A stretch of DNA of 64,000 nucleotides from Paralcaligenes sp. KSB-10 (GCF_021266465.1 NZ_CP089848.1:868001-932000); one strand, 5' to 3'. Numbered from the stretch's first letter, positions 36,617 to 48,474 are shown. Made by a program: numbers and translations. Notes: generated by a model not told the origin, from the letters alone.

Positions 36617-37918
36617 TTAGCGTGAGAAACGATTGATCGACAAAGAATCCTGCAATGAAGCAGGCGGGTCTTTGCGCCGAACCGGCGAAGCCGCAGGTTT
36701 GGTCGTCGAGGGGGCCGGAGTGGTGGCGGCGGCCGCGGCCGCCGCTATGGGTGCATTGGCGTCGGTTTGCGCGCGCGACACCTGCTGCATGATTTTATCT
36801 AGCGGTAAATACAACATATTGTTACTCGACTGCGTATCGATCATGACCTTGCTGGCACGCTCCAGGATTTCTTGCATGGTCGACAGATACAGGCGTTCAC
36901 GCAAGATTTCAGGAGCCTTGGCGTATTCGGCTTCAATACTGTTGAAGCGGGCCGTGTCGCCCAGGGCGTCGCCCACGACTTTGGCGCGATAACCTTCCGC
37001 TTCCTGAACCAGACGGGCCACCTGCCCCTGCGCTTCGGGCAAAACCTTGTTGGAATAGGCATTACCTTCGTTGATCTGGCGTTCCCGGTCCTGACCGGCT
37101 TTAACCGCGTCGTCGAAAGCCGCCTGTACCTGCTCGGGCGGTTGTACGTTCTGAATCGCCACCGTACTGATTTGTATGCCTGTTTTATAACGGTCGAGTA
37201 TGCTCTGGGTGAGTTTTTGCACATCGGCCGCCACTTCGGTACGGCCCGAATACAAAATGAAATCCATGGGCTTTTTGCCCACGATTTCGCGCATGGCCGT
37301 TTCAGCAACCTGGCGCACGGATTCGTCGGGATGGCTGGTTTTGAACAAATAATCGGGCGCCCCATCGGACATCAGCCGATACTGCACGACAAACTGCACA
37401 TCGACGATATTTTCGTCGTTGGTGAGCATAAGCGACTCAGGCAGAATCTTGTTGCGCGACGAGCCGCGAAAACCGACTTCAAACGTGCGCAATTGCGAAA
37501 TATTGACCATTTGATGGTCTTCAATGGGATACGGCAAGCGCCACTGCAGACCCGGAGGCAGTGTGGCCTTGTACTTGCCGAATTTGGTTACCACGGCAAC
37601 CTGGCCTTCCTGCACAATGAGAAAGCCGCTGGCAAGCCACAAGCCCAGAGCGATGATCAGGACGATGGCGATGACCTTGGGCGTGTTTTTGGGCATGGGC
37701 AGGAAACTGCCGTTGTTGCCGCCGCCGCTGCCGCCATTGGAGCTGCCGCCGCGTTTGGGTTTACGGCCGAACAGAGAACCAATGCGGTTATTGAAATCGC
37801 GCCAGACTTCGTCGAGATCGGGCGGCCCCTCGCCTTTGTTCGGACGGCGCGGTGGCTCGGAACCGTTATTATTGCCACGCCCCCAACCGGGGTCATTCAA
37901 ATTAAATATTTTCGACAT
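36617..37918 (-). CDS. hflK: FtsH protease modulator HflK
   Basis: 433 residues from ATG 37918 (IFNLNDPGWGRGNNNG, typical HflK start; an ATG at 37927 is the alternative). A Gly/Asn-rich cytoplasmic segment of about 85 residues is followed by a membrane helix (VIAIVLIIALGLWLASGFLIV) and the SPFH domain. The C-terminal 60 residues are Ala/Pro/Thr-rich. Partner of HflC in the FtsH complex. Its start overlaps the end of hflX by 17 bases. Confidence 0.95.
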   Translation of the reverse strand: MSKIFNLNDPGWGRGNNNGSEPPRRPNKGEGPPDLDEVWRDFNNRIGSLFGRKPKRGGSSNGGSGGGNNGSFLPMPKNTPKVIAIVLIIALGLWLASGFLIVQEGQVAVVTKFGKYKATLPPGLQWRLPYPIEDHQMVNISQLRTFEVGFRGSSRNKILPESLMLTNDENIVDVQFVVQYRLMSDGAPDYLFKTSHPDESVRQVAETAMREIVGKKPMDFILYSGRTEVAADVQKLTQSILDRYKTGIQISTVAIQNVQPPEQVQAAFDDAVKAGQDRERQINEGNAYSNKVLPEAQGQVARLVQEAEGYRAKVVGDALGDTARFNSIEAEYAKAPEILRERLYLSTMQEILERASKVMIDTQSSNNMLYLPLDKIMQQVSRAQTDANAPIAAAAAAATTPAPSTTKPAASPVRRKDPPASLQDSLSINRFSR

Positions 37919-38999
37919 TAAACGCATTATTTCCCGCGATTTGATCTGACTCGACAATAGCCCCGCGCAAACCATCCAGGCCCGCACGCTTCAGGGCGCT
38001 CACAAAGACTCGCGCAATGGTACCATGTTCGTTACGCTCGACGCGGGGCTCATAACCCGCCTCGTCTATCTTGTTATACACCAAAATCCGCGGGGCCTCG
38101 TCCGCGCCGATGTCCGCAAGCACCTTGTCGACCTCGGCAATTTGTTCGTCACGCTGGTGGCTGGAGGCATCCACGACATGCAACAGCAGATCGGCCTGAA
38201 TGGTTTCCTCGAGCGTAGCCCTGAACGCCGCAATAAGCGTGGGGGGCAAATCCCGGATAAAACCCACGGTATCCGAAATCACCACCTGCCCCGCCCCTTC
38301 GATCCAGATCCGACGCGTCGTGGTGTCGAGCGTGGCAAAAAGCTGGTCGGCCGCGTAGGCATCGGCACGCGTCAGGGCATTGAACAAAGTGGACTTGCCC
38401 GCGTTGGTGTAGCCTACCAGCGAAACCGACAATATGCCGCCGCGCGCCCGGGAACGCCGCTGGGTGGTGCGCTGCCGCTGCACCCGATCCAGGCGCTCGC
38501 GCAACAGGCGCACTTTGGCGCCTATCATGCGGCGGTCCATTTCTAGCTGGGCCTCGCCTGGCCCGCGCATGCCTATCCCGCCGCGTTGCCGTTCCAGGTG
38601 CGACCACATGCGGGTCAGGCGCGTGGAAAGATGCTGCAGCTGAGCCAGTTCAACCTGCAGCTTGCCTTCATGGCTTTTGGCACGCAAGGCAAAAATATCC
38701 AGGATCAGGGCAACCCGATCGACCACCCGGCGATTGAAGCCACGCTCGAGGTTGCGTTGCTGGGCCGGGGTCAGGGGCTGGTCGAACAGGATGATTTCCG
38801 CCTGCGTTTCGTCGGCAAGCAGAATTCCTTCTTCGAGCTTGCCCGAACCTATGAAATGCGCCGCGTCGGGGCGAGAACGGCGCGCAATCAGCGTTCCTGC
38901 AATCTCGGCTCCGGCGCCTTTGGCAAGCATGACGAATTCATCGGCATGCGCCTGGAAATCGGGACTGCCCAAATCAACGCTTACGATCAAAGCTTTCAT
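37902..38999 (-). CDS. hflX: ribosome-associated GTPase HflX
   Basis: 365 residues from ATG 38999 (ALIVSVDLG). The N-terminal HflX domain (about 1-190) ends in a coiled region rich in Arg (LRERLDRVQRQRTTQRR); RGGIGMRGPGEAQLE is the glycine-rich family motif. The G domain has GYTNAGKSTLFN (P-loop), DTTTR (switch I), DTVGF (G3) and NKID (G4). HflX splits stalled or heat-damaged ribosomes. It lies between hfq and hflK as in many Proteobacteria. Confidence 0.96.
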   Translation of the reverse strand: MKALIVSVDLGSPDFQAHADEFVMLAKGAGAEIAGTLIARRSRPDAAHFIGSGKLEEGILLADETQAEIILFDQPLTPAQQRNLERGFNRRVVDRVALILDIFALRAKSHEGKLQVELAQLQHLSTRLTRMWSHLERQRGGIGMRGPGEAQLEMDRRMIGAKVRLLRERLDRVQRQRTTQRRSRARGGILSVSLVGYTNAGKSTLFNALTRADAYAADQLFATLDTTTRRIWIEGAGQVVISDTVGFIRDLPPTLIAAFRATLEETIQADLLLHVVDASSHQRDEQIAEVDKVLADIGADEAPRILVYNKIDEAGYEPRVERNEHGTIARVFVSALKRAGLDGLRGAIVESDQIAGNNAFNVENI

Positions 39000-39073
39000 G
39001 GAGACCTTATAAACGAAATGCCCGCCGGCGCATGGCACACGGCGGGCGTTTCATCAAGCGGATGAAAAGCTGA

Positions 39074-39310
39074 TTACTCAGCGGGTTCGTCCACTTGGAA
39101 GCTGACTGGTCGGGCCGGTACAACAGTGGAAATCGCGTGCTTATAAACCATTTGAGTCACGGTATTACGCAACAGGACGACGTACTGATCGAACGATTCG
39201 ACTTGTCCCTGCAATTTGATTCCGTTGACGAGATAAATTGATACGGGCACGTGATCCTTACGTAAAGCATTGAGGAATGGATCTTGTAGTGTTTGCCCTT
39301 TGTTGCTCAT
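39074..39310 (-). CDS. hfq: RNA chaperone Hfq
   Basis: 78 residues from ATG 39310; the frame is open to 39358 but [20 protein letters not shown] is the normal Hfq start. Sm1 ([25 protein letters not shown]) and Sm2 ([10 protein letters not shown]) are intact, including the YKHAIS motif. The C-terminal tail is very short, as in other betaproteobacteria. Hfq hexamers pair small RNAs with mRNAs. A 117-base gap to hisC probably holds its own promoter. Confidence 0.97.
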   Translation of the reverse strand: MSNKGQTLQDPFLNALRKDHVPVSIYLVNGIKLQGQVESFDQYVVLLRNTVTQMVYKHAISTVVPARPVSFQVDEPAE

Positions 39311-39427
39311 TGGCGAGGCTCCGATTGTGTTGTTATTTAAACTGACTTCTGAATGCATAACTTTACAGGGTTTTCCCGCAATACGCCATGCGAGGGGTCA
39401 GGCAAATTAATTTTTTTGTGTATCACA

Positions 39428-40507
39428 TTAATGTTTATTCAAAATTTCAGACAAGGCATTACATAGACGCTCGCATTCGCCGGGAGTTCCCACCGAAATG
39501 CGCAAAAACTGCTCAATGCGCTCTTGCCTGAAATGACGCACCAGAATGTGGCGCTCACGCAGAGCCTGACTCAGGCTGAGCGCCGAATGGGCCGGATGGC
39601 GGGCAAACACGAAATTGGCCAGGGTCGGCAGCACGTCAAAACCCAGCACGGTCAAACGCGCCACAAGCTGTTCACGAGCGGCGATGACGGCCTGGCGAGT
39701 CTGCTCGAAATAGGCGGTATCCTGAATTGCGGCCAGCGCCCCCACCTGGGCCAGGCGGTCGAGCGGATAAGAATTGAAGCTATCCTTGATGCGCAGCAAA
39801 CCATTGACGACCTGCTTCCCGGCCAACGCAAACCCCACCCGCAGGCCCGCCAGCGAGCGCGATTTGGAGAGGGTCTGGATCACGACCAGATTGTCGTAGC
39901 GAGCCAGCAGCGGAATCGCGGTCTGGGCGCCAAAATCGACATAGGCCTCATCGACCACGACGGCGGAATCAGGATTGGCCTTGAGAATCAGCTCGATTTC
40001 AGCCAACCCCAGTGCTATGCCCGTAGGCGCGTTCGGGTTGGCAAAAATAATGCCCGCCGCCGGTACATCGCGTCTGGCCGTGTAATCGGCAACCCGAATC
40101 GAAAAATCGGCGGCCAAAGGAATGATTTCGTGCGGAACCTGATACAGGCGGCAATAGCTGCGATAGAAACTGTAGCTGATGTCGGGCATCAGCAAAGGCC
40201 GGCCGGCCTTCCTGAACAGACCGTTAAAGACATGGGCCAGGATTTCATCCGAGCCATTGCCCAGAAACACCTGATCGGCCTCGACATCGCACAGGGCTGC
40301 AATCGCTTCACGCAGAGCGGTGGCGGCGGGATCCGGATAAAGCCGCAGGCGATCGTCGGTGGCCGCCTTGATGGCGTCGACAACGCGCGGCGACGGGCCG
40401 TACGGATGCTCGTTGGTATTGAGTTTGAGCAGATCGCTGATCCCCGGTTGTTCGCCGGGTGTATACGGTGCAAGATCGGCGACGTGGTCGCTCCAGAAGC
40501 GGCTCAA
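39428..40507 (-). CDS. hisC: histidinol-phosphate aminotransferase
   Basis: 359 residues of the class I/II PLP aminotransferase fold. [15 protein letters not shown] is the N-terminal hallmark of HisC; NPNAPTG and [10 protein letters not shown] bind the cofactor, and [16 protein letters not shown] has the Schiff-base Lys. It converts imidazole acetol phosphate to histidinol phosphate. The stop abuts the der start (adjacent bases 40507/40508), so the two are co-expressed. Other his genes lie elsewhere. Confidence 0.94.
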   Translation of the reverse strand: MSRFWSDHVADLAPYTPGEQPGISDLLKLNTNEHPYGPSPRVVDAIKAATDDRLRLYPDPAATALREAIAALCDVEADQVFLGNGSDEILAHVFNGLFRKAGRPLLMPDISYSFYRSYCRLYQVPHEIIPLAADFSIRVADYTARRDVPAAGIIFANPNAPTGIALGLAEIELILKANPDSAVVVDEAYVDFGAQTAIPLLARYDNLVVIQTLSKSRSLAGLRVGFALAGKQVVNGLLRIKDSFNSYPLDRLAQVGALAAIQDTAYFEQTRQAVIAAREQLVARLTVLGFDVLPTLANFVFARHPAHSALSLSQALRERHILVRHFRQERIEQFLRISVGTPGECERLCNALSEILNKH

Positions 40508-41947
40508 TTAAGACCCCTGTACATACGGGTTGTGAGAAGATTTGAATTCGATGCGCAACGGCGTGCCGTCAAGTTTGAACGCCGCGCGAAACCGGGTTTC
40601 GAGGTAGCGCCGGTACGAATCGGAAATGGCATCGAGCGCATTGCCGTGTATGACGATAAGCGGCGGATTCTGCCCACCCTGGTGCGCATAGCGCATTTTG
40701 GGGCGGAATATCCCTTTGCGCGGCGGCGGCTGCTGTTCGACGGCCGCCTGCAGTTCGCGGGTTAGCTTAGGTGTGGACAGCTTGGCAAACGCAGCCGCAT
40801 GGGCGGCATTGACCGATTTGAGCAAGGCATTGACACCCTGCCCTTTCAGCGCCGATACCGTATGCATTTTGGCAAAAGACAAAAACCGCAGTTTGCGTTC
40901 GAACTCGCGTTGTATGCGCTCGCGCTGCTCGCCGTCCAGGCCGTCCCATTTGTTGATGGCCACGACCAAGGCCCGGCCGGTTTCAAGCACGAATCCGGCA
41001 ATATGCGCGTCCTGGTCGGAGATTTCCGTTTGGGCATCGAGCATGAGCAAGACGACATTGCAGGCTTCGATGGCTTGCAGGGTCTTGATGACGGAAAATT
41101 TTTCGATCGCCTCGAATACCTTGCCGCGGCGGCGCAAGCCGGCCGTATCGATCAGGGTATAGGAAACACCTGCGCGCTCGAATTCGATTTCGATGGCATC
41201 GCGCGTAGTGCCTGGCAAATCGAACGCAATGACCCGTTCTTCGCCCAGCAAAGTATTGATGAGAGTGGATTTCCCTACATTGGGCCGCCCTACGATCGCC
41301 AGCTTGATGCGGTGATCGTAGGCTTCGTCGCTATCGTCAGCCTGACTGCCGGGCTCGTCGGAATGCACCAGATGCGAGCCTTCGTCCAGGCCGAATTCGG
41401 CCAGCTCCGGTTTCTCGGCTTCGGCAGACCCCGGGGCCTCGTCGAGATAAGACAAGGCCCGTTCGATCAAATCGACCACGCCATCGCCATGCGATGCGGA
41501 AATCGCGTAGGGCTCGCCCAGGCCCAATTCGTGAAATTCGCCTGTCGCCGACCCATAGCGCATGCCTTCGGCCTTGTTCACCGCCAGATAGATCCGCTGG
41601 CCCGAGCGGCGCAACAAACGCGCGATTTCATGATCGTGGGCATTGACACCGGCACGCGCATCGACCAGGAAAATCACCACATCGGACTCGGCGATCGCCT
41701 GCTGCGTCTGGCGAGCCATCTCGAGCAAAATGCCGTCTTTGGCGACCGGTTCGAAACCGCCGGTATCAACGGCAATGAAAGGGTGATCGCCAACCCGCCC
41801 TTCACCGTAATGACGATCGCGGGTCAATCCTGAAAAATCGGCCACCAGAGCGGCGCGCGAACGCGTAAGCCGGTTGAACAACGTGGACTTGCCTACGTTG
41901 GCCCGGCCTACCAGGGCCACTACCGGCTTGAGCGTAATATTGTTCAA
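40508..41947 (-). CDS. der: ribosome biogenesis GTPase Der (EngA)
   Basis: 479 residues with two tandem G domains: [19 protein letters not shown] near residue 10 and [18 protein letters not shown] near 220, each with DTGGF/DTAGL and NKAE/NKWD motifs, then a KH-like C-terminal domain (about 370-479). It acts in 50S subunit assembly. It overlaps bamB by 4 bases. Confidence 0.97.
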   Translation of the reverse strand: MNNITLKPVVALVGRANVGKSTLFNRLTRSRAALVADFSGLTRDRHYGEGRVGDHPFIAVDTGGFEPVAKDGILLEMARQTQQAIAESDVVIFLVDARAGVNAHDHEIARLLRRSGQRIYLAVNKAEGMRYGSATGEFHELGLGEPYAISASHGDGVVDLIERALSYLDEAPGSAEAEKPELAEFGLDEGSHLVHSDEPGSQADDSDEAYDHRIKLAIVGRPNVGKSTLINTLLGEERVIAFDLPGTTRDAIEIEFERAGVSYTLIDTAGLRRRGKVFEAIEKFSVIKTLQAIEACNVVLLMLDAQTEISDQDAHIAGFVLETGRALVVAINKWDGLDGEQRERIQREFERKLRFLSFAKMHTVSALKGQGVNALLKSVNAAHAAAFAKLSTPKLTRELQAAVEQQPPPRKGIFRPKMRYAHQGGQNPPLIVIHGNALDAISDSYRRYLETRFRAAFKLDGTPLRIEFKSSHNPYVQGS

Positions 41948-43101
41948 TTGACACCAACTAATACTAAATTGCCGCTGGCGGTCTGCACCAGCACGCCATG
42001 GCTGCTGGCCACCAGCGGAGACGTAATGGGGTCGCTGCCCAGCTGAATACGGCCAAGCAGATGGCCATCGGTACGCGACAGGAAATGCACATAGCCCTGA
42101 TAGTCGCCTACTGCCACGGCCTGCGGAACTACAGCCGGCCCGGACAGTTGTCTGTAGCGCAACCCGTCTTGTTTCCAGATCTGATGGCCGTCGGCCAGGC
42201 TGAACGCATAAACCACGCTGCGCTGATCGGAGGCATAAGCCTGCTGCGAATCGGTGGTCATGCCGGTTGCACTGGAAAACCGCTGTTCCCAGACCTGACG
42301 GCCGCCTTGAGCGACATCAAAGCACGTCATGCGCCCCTGATAGGTAACGCCACACAGCAATGATCCCTGAATCTGCGGCGAGCCAACCACATCGTTGATG
42401 CGCTCCAGGTCGGTAGCCCCTTGTGAGGTCGACACGGCCCCTTCCCATTGCACATTGCCATTGCGGACATTAATGGCAATCAATTTGCCGTTGGGCAGGC
42501 CGGAAATCAACAATCCTTCGGCTATGACCATTTGCATATTGGTCTTGAGCGCGAGAGCCGGCCCAGGGCGCTGGATATTCCAGAGAGGGGCGCCGGTATT
42601 CTCGTCGAAAGCCTGGATACGGTAATCGCTGCTGCGAACCACCACGACTCCAGCCCCGACCGCAGGAGGAATGTTCACCTCGCTGGTGGCCTTGGCCCGC
42701 CATTTTTCCTTGCCCTGCTCGTCAAAGGCTATGACCGAACCGTCGGGCGCGGCCACTGCTGTGACCTGACCATCCGAACCCACTCCCGCCGATAGCCCGG
42801 ATTTGGCGCTGGCCTGCCACAGGACACGCCCCGAGGAAATATCCAGCTTGGCCACCGCTCCATTGGGCGCGGCAGCATAGACCGCTTCGCCCACGACGAA
42901 CGGAGCGAAACCGTAGCCGCCGCCACTGCCTATGGCAGTGGACCACGCAATATGCGCCGAAATCCCCGCCGCGTATTCGGTTAAGGGCACGGGATCATAG
43001 CGCGGGTTCCGGTTGGAGAACATGGAACATCCGGCCAGGGCCGCAACACTCAGCACCAGCACGGAGCTGCGCAAGACACGACGAACACGGGAAGTCGACA
43101 T
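41944..43101 (-). CDS. bamB: outer-membrane assembly lipoprotein BamB
   Basis: 385 residues. The signal peptide ends in a lipobox (SVAALAGC, Cys about 25). The rest is an eight-bladed PQQ-type propeller with repeated phrases such as [29 protein letters not shown] and [15 protein letters not shown]. BamB assists BamA in outer-membrane protein insertion. It lies 4 bases after the yfgM-like gene and overlaps der, an order found in most Proteobacteria. Confidence 0.95.
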   Translation of the reverse strand: MSTSRVRRVLRSSVLVLSVAALAGCSMFSNRNPRYDPVPLTEYAAGISAHIAWSTAIGSGGGYGFAPFVVGEAVYAAAPNGAVAKLDISSGRVLWQASAKSGLSAGVGSDGQVTAVAAPDGSVIAFDEQGKEKWRAKATSEVNIPPAVGAGVVVVRSSDYRIQAFDENTGAPLWNIQRPGPALALKTNMQMVIAEGLLISGLPNGKLIAINVRNGNVQWEGAVSTSQGATDLERINDVVGSPQIQGSLLCGVTYQGRMTCFDVAQGGRQVWEQRFSSATGMTTDSQQAYASDQRSVVYAFSLADGHQIWKQDGLRYRQLSGPAVVPQAVAVGDYQGYVHFLSRTDGHLLGRIQLGSDPITSPLVASSHGVLVQTASGNLVLVGVN

Positions 43102-43105
43102 AGAG

Positions 43106-43741
43106 TTAAGCTCCGCCTAAGGCATCTATTTTCAGTTGAATGATTTGAGCAACCGGGTCGACGCCGAACGCTTTCAGCGCCGTCTCCCAGGCAGTTTTCG
43201 CCTCGGCCTTTTTACCCTGAGCCGCCAGAATATCGCCGCGACGATCGGCAAACAAGCCCGCAAACGCAGCCGGCGCATTGTCAAGCTGCGCCAGGGCCGA
43301 ATCGTATTGCTTTTGCTCAAGCAGCACACCGGCCAAGCGCAATTTGGCCAAGGGCACCAGTGCCGCGTCCGAACTGTTCTTTATGAGCCATTCGAGCTGT
43401 TCGCGCGCACCATCGAGATCATTGCGGGCCTGCAAGGCCTCGGCGGCGATCAGCAAGCCACGCGAGGTATAGCCCGATTTGGCAAACTCGGTGCGCAAGG
43501 TCTGGCTGGCCGCCTTGATGCGGGCCAAGGCGTCGCTGCCCTGCTGTCCGGTGGCATTTTCAAGGGCCTCGAAGTAGCTCATGGCCTGGGTGGCCTCGTG
43601 GCCCTGGTACCACTGCCAGCCGCGCCACCCGACAACCGACGCCACGGCCACAAACAGCAGGGCCGCACACAAAGTGCCGTAGCGGTCCCACCATGCACGC
43701 AATGCGTCCAGTTTTTCCTGCTCTTCCAAATCGTATGCCAT
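43106..43741 (-). CDS. YfgM-like tetratricopeptide membrane protein
   Basis: 211 residues: a short cytoplasmic N-terminus (LEEQEKLDALRAWWDRYG), one membrane helix (about 22-42) and a periplasmic tetratricopeptide-like helical domain. In E. coli, YfgM associates with PpiD and SecYEG and serves periplasmic chaperone networks. Its place between hisS and bamB is conserved. It ends 5 bases before bamB. Confidence 0.9.
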   Translation of the reverse strand: MAYDLEEQEKLDALRAWWDRYGTLCAALLFVAVASVVGWRGWQWYQGHEATQAMSYFEALENATGQQGSDALARIKAASQTLRTEFAKSGYTSRGLLIAAEALQARNDLDGAREQLEWLIKNSSDAALVPLAKLRLAGVLLEQKQYDSALAQLDNAPAAFAGLFADRRGDILAAQGKKAEAKTAWETALKAFGVDPVAQIIQLKIDALGGA

Positions 43742-43744
43742 GCG

Positions 43745-45034
43745 TCAAACCTTTAATTTCAATTCTGTAACCAAACGATCCAGGGGAATCGTCTCTTGCT
43801 GAGACTGGGGATCCAAACCCTCGGCTCTCAACCATTTAACACTCGCCGTGCGAGAGCTTAGCTCATCGGCGCCCAGAATAACCGCAACCGTCGCCCCACT
43901 AGCATCCGCGCGCCTGAACTGCCCCTTGAAGCCGGCAGATCCGGCGTGCACGATGACGCGCAAACCCGCATCGCGCAAGCTTTCTGCCACCTGGGCAGCC
44001 TGGCGCTGCGCCTCGTCGGACTGATAAATCATGTAGACCTGGCACTCGGCATGTGTTGCCTGCGCCTGAGCCTGTTCGCATAAATCGAGCAGGCGCTCCA
44101 TGCCGATGGCAAACCCTACCGCCGGTGCCGGCTTGCCTCCCAGCAACTCGATCAAGCCGTCGTAGCGGCCGCCGCCGCAAACAGTACCTTGCGCCCCGAG
44201 ACGGTCGGTGACCCACTCAAAAACTGTCAGATTGTAATAGTCCAGGCCGCGAACCAGGCGAGGATTCAGGCTATAGGCAATACCGGCGTCGTCGAGGCGC
44301 TTGCACACGCCATCGAAATGCGCCAGGGACTCGGCGCCCAGAAAATCAAACAGGCGCGGAGCATTGTTGGCCATTTCCTGCATGGCCGGATTCTTGGTAT
44401 CCAGGACGCGCAGGGGATTGGTGTACATGCGGCGCTTTGCCTCATCGTCGAGCACGTCTTTATGCTGCTCGAGATATGCGATCAGCGCCGTGCGATGCGC
44501 GGCCCGCTCATCGGCCTGCCCCAGCGAGTTCAGTTCCAGGCGGATATCCCGCAGCCCCAGCACTTTCCACAAGCGGGCCAACATGACGATGAGTTCGGCA
44601 TCGATATCGGGGCCGGCCAGGCCCAGGGCCTCGACGTCGATCTGATGAAACTGGCGGTACCGCCCGCGTTGCGGCTTTTCGCGACGAAACACCGGCCCCA
44701 GGGCATATACCCGATGCGGACGATCGTACAAAATATTGTGCTCGATGGCCGCCCGCACCATGCCGGCCGTGAACTCGGGGCGCATGGTCAGTTGCTCGTC
44801 GCTCAAGGCATCGGTAAACGAATACATTTCTTTTTCGACGATATCAGTTACTTCGCCAATACCGCGGGCAAACAGGCGGGTTTGCTCAAGCACGGGAGTA
44901 CGCATATTGCGATACCCATAGCTGGCAAGCCACGAGCGTACTGTTTCCTCGAGCAGTTCCCATTGGGAGCTGGTATCGGGTAGAACATCTTTCATGCCGG
45001 TCAGGGCACGAACCTTCTGAAACGACTGGGTCAT
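43745..45034 (-). CDS. hisS: histidyl-tRNA synthetase
   Basis: 429 residues from ATG 45034 ([20 protein letters not shown]); a frame start at 45058 is less likely. Class II motifs: motif 2 [20 protein letters not shown], histidine-binding [13 protein letters not shown] and motif 3 [12 protein letters not shown]. The C-terminal anticodon-binding domain starts near residue 330. Gap of 3 bases to the yfgM-like gene. Confidence 0.97.
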   Translation of the reverse strand: MTQSFQKVRALTGMKDVLPDTSSQWELLEETVRSWLASYGYRNMRTPVLEQTRLFARGIGEVTDIVEKEMYSFTDALSDEQLTMRPEFTAGMVRAAIEHNILYDRPHRVYALGPVFRREKPQRGRYRQFHQIDVEALGLAGPDIDAELIVMLARLWKVLGLRDIRLELNSLGQADERAAHRTALIAYLEQHKDVLDDEAKRRMYTNPLRVLDTKNPAMQEMANNAPRLFDFLGAESLAHFDGVCKRLDDAGIAYSLNPRLVRGLDYYNLTVFEWVTDRLGAQGTVCGGGRYDGLIELLGGKPAPAVGFAIGMERLLDLCEQAQAQATHAECQVYMIYQSDEAQRQAAQVAESLRDAGLRVIVHAGSAGFKGQFRRADASGATVAVILGADELSSRTASVKWLRAEGLDPQSQQETIPLDRLVTELKLKV

Positions 45035-45079
45035 AAACTCTCTGTTATTAAAGCCCATGGATCTGAAAAAACGGGCCTT

Positions 45080-46369
45080 TCAATGCGAACCCGAAGCGCC
45101 GTAACGGCGTTCGACGTACTTTTCGACGATAGCCAGAAATTCCTGCGCAATCGATGCCCCCTTGAGAGTGACAGTACGTTCGCCATCGACGAACACAGGC
45201 GCGGAAGGAACCTCGCCCGTGCCGGGCAGGCTGATGCCTATGTCGGCATGACGGCTTTCCCCGGGACCGTTCACCACACAGCCCATCACAGCCACATTCA
45301 TGGTTTCAACCCCCGGATAACGGGTTTTCCACACAGGCATTTGCTGGCGCAGGTAGCTTTGAATACTGTCGGCCAGTTCCTGGAAAAACGTACTGCTGGT
45401 GCGCCCGCAGCCCGGACAAGCAATGACCATGGGGGTGAAGGCGCGCAAGCCCATGCTTTGAAGAATTTCCTGCGCCACAATGACTTCGCGAGTACGGTCC
45501 CCACCTGGTTCCGGCGTGAGAGAAATACGGATCGTATCGCCTATGCCCTGCTGCAACAGCACCGACAGTGCCGCCGTCGATGCGACGATTCCTTTGCTGC
45601 CCATGCCGGCTTCGGTCAGGCCCAGGTGCACGGGATAGTCGCAACGCGACGACAGATCCCGATACACCGTAATCAGGTCCTGGACATGGCTGACCTTGCA
45701 CGACAGCACAATGGCGTTGGGCGACAGGCCGAGCTCTTCGGCGCGCCGGGCGTTGCTGATCGCCGAAACCACCAGGGCATCGCGCATCACGGCCTGAGCG
45801 TCCCGGGGTTCGGCGCAGCGATTGTTGTCGTCCATCATGCGCGCCAGGAGCTCATGATCGAGACTGCCCCAGTTCACGCCTATGCGCACCGGCTTTTCGT
45901 AGCGGCAGGCAATTTCGATCATTTGGGCGAAATTGTCGTCGCGCTTTTTGCCTCCCCCCATATTGCCGGGGTTGATGCGGTATTTGGAAAGCGCCTGGGC
46001 GCAATCCGGGAACTGCGACAACAGTTTATGACCGTTGTAATGAAAATCGCCCACCAGCGGCACATGCACGCCCATGCGGTCGAGCTGTTCGCGGATCGCC
46101 GGTACTTCCTTGGCCGCCTCGGGGGTATTGACTGTGATCCGTACCAGTTCCGATCCCGCCTGAGCCAGCTCTTTGACCTGTATGGCCGTGGCAATGGCAT
46201 CGGTGGTGTCGGTATTGGTCATGGATTGCACCACAACGGCCGCCCCGCCGCCAATTTGCACAGACCGGTCGTTCCACTTGACGATGACCGGACGCGTGGT
46301 GCGGCGCGCCGCCGTACCCAGAGATGAGGCGACGGGTTCCGAGCTTGCCCCTTTTGGATCTTGCATCAT
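45080..46369 (-). CDS. ispG: 4-hydroxy-3-methylbut-2-enyl diphosphate synthase
   Basis: 429 residues from ATG 46369, whose ATGA overlaps the rodZ stop. A TIM-barrel domain ([31 protein letters not shown]) is followed by the C-terminal iron-sulfur domain with CPGCGR and [14 protein letters not shown], whose Cys residues bind [4Fe-4S]. It acts late in the MEP isoprenoid pathway. A Ser/Ala-rich N-terminal 20 residues precede the barrel, a little longer than in E. coli (372) because of an insertion typical of this group. Confidence 0.96.
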   Translation of the reverse strand: MMQDPKGASSEPVASSLGTAARRTTRPVIVKWNDRSVQIGGGAAVVVQSMTNTDTTDAIATAIQVKELAQAGSELVRITVNTPEAAKEVPAIREQLDRMGVHVPLVGDFHYNGHKLLSQFPDCAQALSKYRINPGNMGGGKKRDDNFAQMIEIACRYEKPVRIGVNWGSLDHELLARMMDDNNRCAEPRDAQAVMRDALVVSAISNARRAEELGLSPNAIVLSCKVSHVQDLITVYRDLSSRCDYPVHLGLTEAGMGSKGIVASTAALSVLLQQGIGDTIRISLTPEPGGDRTREVIVAQEILQSMGLRAFTPMVIACPGCGRTSSTFFQELADSIQSYLRQQMPVWKTRYPGVETMNVAVMGCVVNGPGESRHADIGISLPGTGEVPSAPVFVDGERTVTLKGASIAQEFLAIVEKYVERRYGASGSH

Positions 46370-46857
46370 TTCTTTAAAGACTTCAGCCAATCGAATACCA
46401 GCCAGGAGTCGGGCACCCAGTTGCGCTCGATCGCGTAAAAGCCGGCAACGATCAATAAAATCAGGATAATGATCAGCCAGCCCCAAGGTCGATGCACAGG
46501 CTCGCTTTGCACGGAAAGATCGGCAGACCCCAGGGACGCCGGGCTGCTGACGGGAATAGGCCGAGCCCCGGTTGAACCAACCTGGCTGTCGAGCATCGAC
46601 ACCAGCGCATCGGTATCGGTCTCGAGAAAACGGCCGTAGTTCTTGACGAATCCCCGCAACGACACGCCCGTAGGCAAATCATCCCATTGTTCGCCTTCAA
46701 GCGCGCCGAGCTGGCGCGTGGAAAACTTCAGACGAGCGGACACATCGCCCAAGGAAAGCTGCTTGGCTTCGCGCAGGGACTTGAGCGTAGCGCCCACGCC
46801 CATGGGAGCCAATGCTGCCGGGCTCGACTCGGCTTCGTTGCGTAAAGGTTGAATCAT
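46366..46857 (-). CDS. RodZ-like helix-turn-helix membrane protein
   Basis: 163 residues: a cytoplasmic helix-turn-helix (about 20-90; [48 protein letters not shown]) and one membrane helix (about 127-145, [17 protein letters not shown]), with only 18 residues beyond. The periplasmic DUF4115 domain of E. coli RodZ (337 residues) is absent. RodZ links MreB to the rod-shape machinery through its HTH, which is kept. Overlaps of 4 bases with both rlmN and ispG support a real short form rather than a broken gene. Confidence 0.85.
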   Translation of the reverse strand: MIQPLRNEAESSPAALAPMGVGATLKSLREAKQLSLGDVSARLKFSTRQLGALEGEQWDDLPTGVSLRGFVKNYGRFLETDTDALVSMLDSQVGSTGARPIPVSSPASLGSADLSVQSEPVHRPWGWLIIILILLIVAGFYAIERNWVPDSWLVFDWLKSLKK

Positions 46858-48008
46858 CCTCGTTCCTCTTTGATGACGATGGCCGCGCGATTGGGCAAAC
46901 GTTCATTGATGCGTGTACGGTCTTTGACGTCTCCGGCCAATTGTCCGCACGCCGCGTCGATATCGTCGCCGCGAGTTTTCCGTATCGTGGTCACTACGCC
47001 GGCGTCCATGAGGCGCTGCGCAAATAAACGCACACGCGGCATGGGCGAGCGCTTCAAACCCGATTGCGGAAATGGATTGAACGGAATCAAATTAAACTTG
47101 CATCGCACTTGTTTTGCAATAGCGACAAGTTCATGGGCGTGCTGGTCGGCGTCATTGACGCCGTCCAGCATAATATATTCGAATGTAATGAAGTCACGCG
47201 GAGCGTGCTCCAGGTACCGATTGCAGGCGGCCAGCAATTCAGCCAAAGGGTACTTGCGATTCAGCGGCACCAGCCTGTCGCGCAAGGCATCGTTGGGCGC
47301 ATGCAGCGACACCGCCAGAGCCACCGGACAGTCGCGCCCGAGGCGGTCCATCATGGGAACCACCCCCGAGGTCGACACCGTGACTCGCCGACGCGACAGC
47401 CCATAGGCATTGTCATCGACCATCAGGCGCAAGGCGCCCAGCACCTGATCATAGTTGAGCAGGGGCTCGCCCATGCCCATCATGACCACATTGCTGATGA
47501 CCCGATTGGCCCCCGCCCCGGCCGCTGGATCGCCGGTCCGCGCGCTTTGCGCATCGGCTTCGAGCACGCGTTTGGCATACCAGAGCTGACCGATGATTTC
47601 GGCCGTGGTGAGGTTGCGGTTGAAGCCCTGATAGCCAGTCGAGCAAAACGGGCAGGCCACGGTGCAACCGGCCTGGCTCGAAATGCACAAAGTGCCTCGA
47701 TCGTCTTCAGGAATAAAAACCGTTTCGATTGCATTGTTTTTACCGACGTCGAACAACCACTTGCGGGTTCCGTCGGTTGAGCGCTGTTCGACCGAAACCG
47801 GCGACGCGGCAATCGCGCAATGCGCGGAAAGCTGCTCGCGAAAACCACGCGCCAGGTCGCTCATGTCGTCGAACGAATCGGCCCCGCGCTGATGAATCCA
47901 GCGCTGCAATTGTTTGGCCCGAAACGGCTTGCCGCCCCACTGGCCGACCAACTCGACGAGTTTGGCCGAGTCCAGTCCAAGGAGATTGATGGGTTCGACG
48001 GATGACAT
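46854..48008 (-). CDS. rlmN: 23S rRNA/tRNA (adenine-C2)-methyltransferase RlmN
   Basis: 384 residues, a radical-SAM enzyme that methylates A2503 of 23S rRNA and A37 of some tRNAs. The cluster motif [15 protein letters not shown] carries the CxxxCxx[13 protein letters not shown] and [10 protein letters not shown] follow, and the catalytic Cys pair would include one near the C-terminus (DIDAACGQL). It begins the long minus-strand block after ndk (gap 40 bases). Confidence 0.96.
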   Translation of the reverse strand: MSSVEPINLLGLDSAKLVELVGQWGGKPFRAKQLQRWIHQRGADSFDDMSDLARGFREQLSAHCAIAASPVSVEQRSTDGTRKWLFDVGKNNAIETVFIPEDDRGTLCISSQAGCTVACPFCSTGYQGFNRNLTTAEIIGQLWYAKRVLEADAQSARTGDPAAGAGANRVISNVVMMGMGEPLLNYDQVLGALRLMVDDNAYGLSRRRVTVSTSGVVPMMDRLGRDCPVALAVSLHAPNDALRDRLVPLNRKYPLAELLAACNRYLEHAPRDFITFEYIMLDGVNDADQHAHELVAIAKQVRCKFNLIPFNPFPQSGLKRSPMPRVRLFAQRLMDAGVVTTIRKTRGDDIDAACGQLAGDVKDRTRINERLPNRAAIVIKEERG

Positions 48009-48048
48009 GAGTAATTCAGTAGTGACTTACTTTATTGTGCAAAAAAAA

Positions 48049-48474
48049 TCAACGGCTGTGGATATTGCTTTCGGGAAAGAAAAAGGCAATTTCAACAGCC
48101 GCTGTTTCGGCTGCGTCGGAACCGTGCACGGCATTGGCATCGATGCTGTCGGCGAAATCGGCGCGTATCGTGCCGGCGTCGGCTTTTTTAGGATCGGTGG
48201 CACCCATCAGGTCGCGGTTTTTCTGGATGGCGTTCTCGCCCTCGAGTACTTGCACGAACACTGGGCCGGAAATCATGAAATCGACCAGGTCTTTGTAAAA
48301 AGGACGCGCTTTGTGCACGGCATAAAAACGCTCTGCATCGGAACGCGACAGTTGTTTGAGCGTAGCGGCGATAACTTTAAGATTGGCTTGCTCAAAACGA
48401 GCTACGATTTGACCAATGACGTTTTTTGCCACTGCGTCGGGTTTGATGATGGACAGGGTGCGTTCGATCGCCAT
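48049..48474 (-). CDS. ndk: nucleoside diphosphate kinase
   Basis: 141 residues, the standard length. [19 protein letters not shown] at the start and the phospho-His site [20 protein letters not shown] near the end are canonical. It equilibrates nucleoside di- and triphosphates. Upstream is the 534-base divergent gap shared with valS. Confidence 0.97.
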   Translation of the reverse strand: MAIERTLSIIKPDAVAKNVIGQIVARFEQANLKVIAATLKQLSRSDAERFYAVHKARPFYKDLVDFMISGPVFVQVLEGENAIQKNRDLMGATDPKKADAGTIRADFADSIDANAVHGSDAAETAAVEIAFFFPESNIHSR

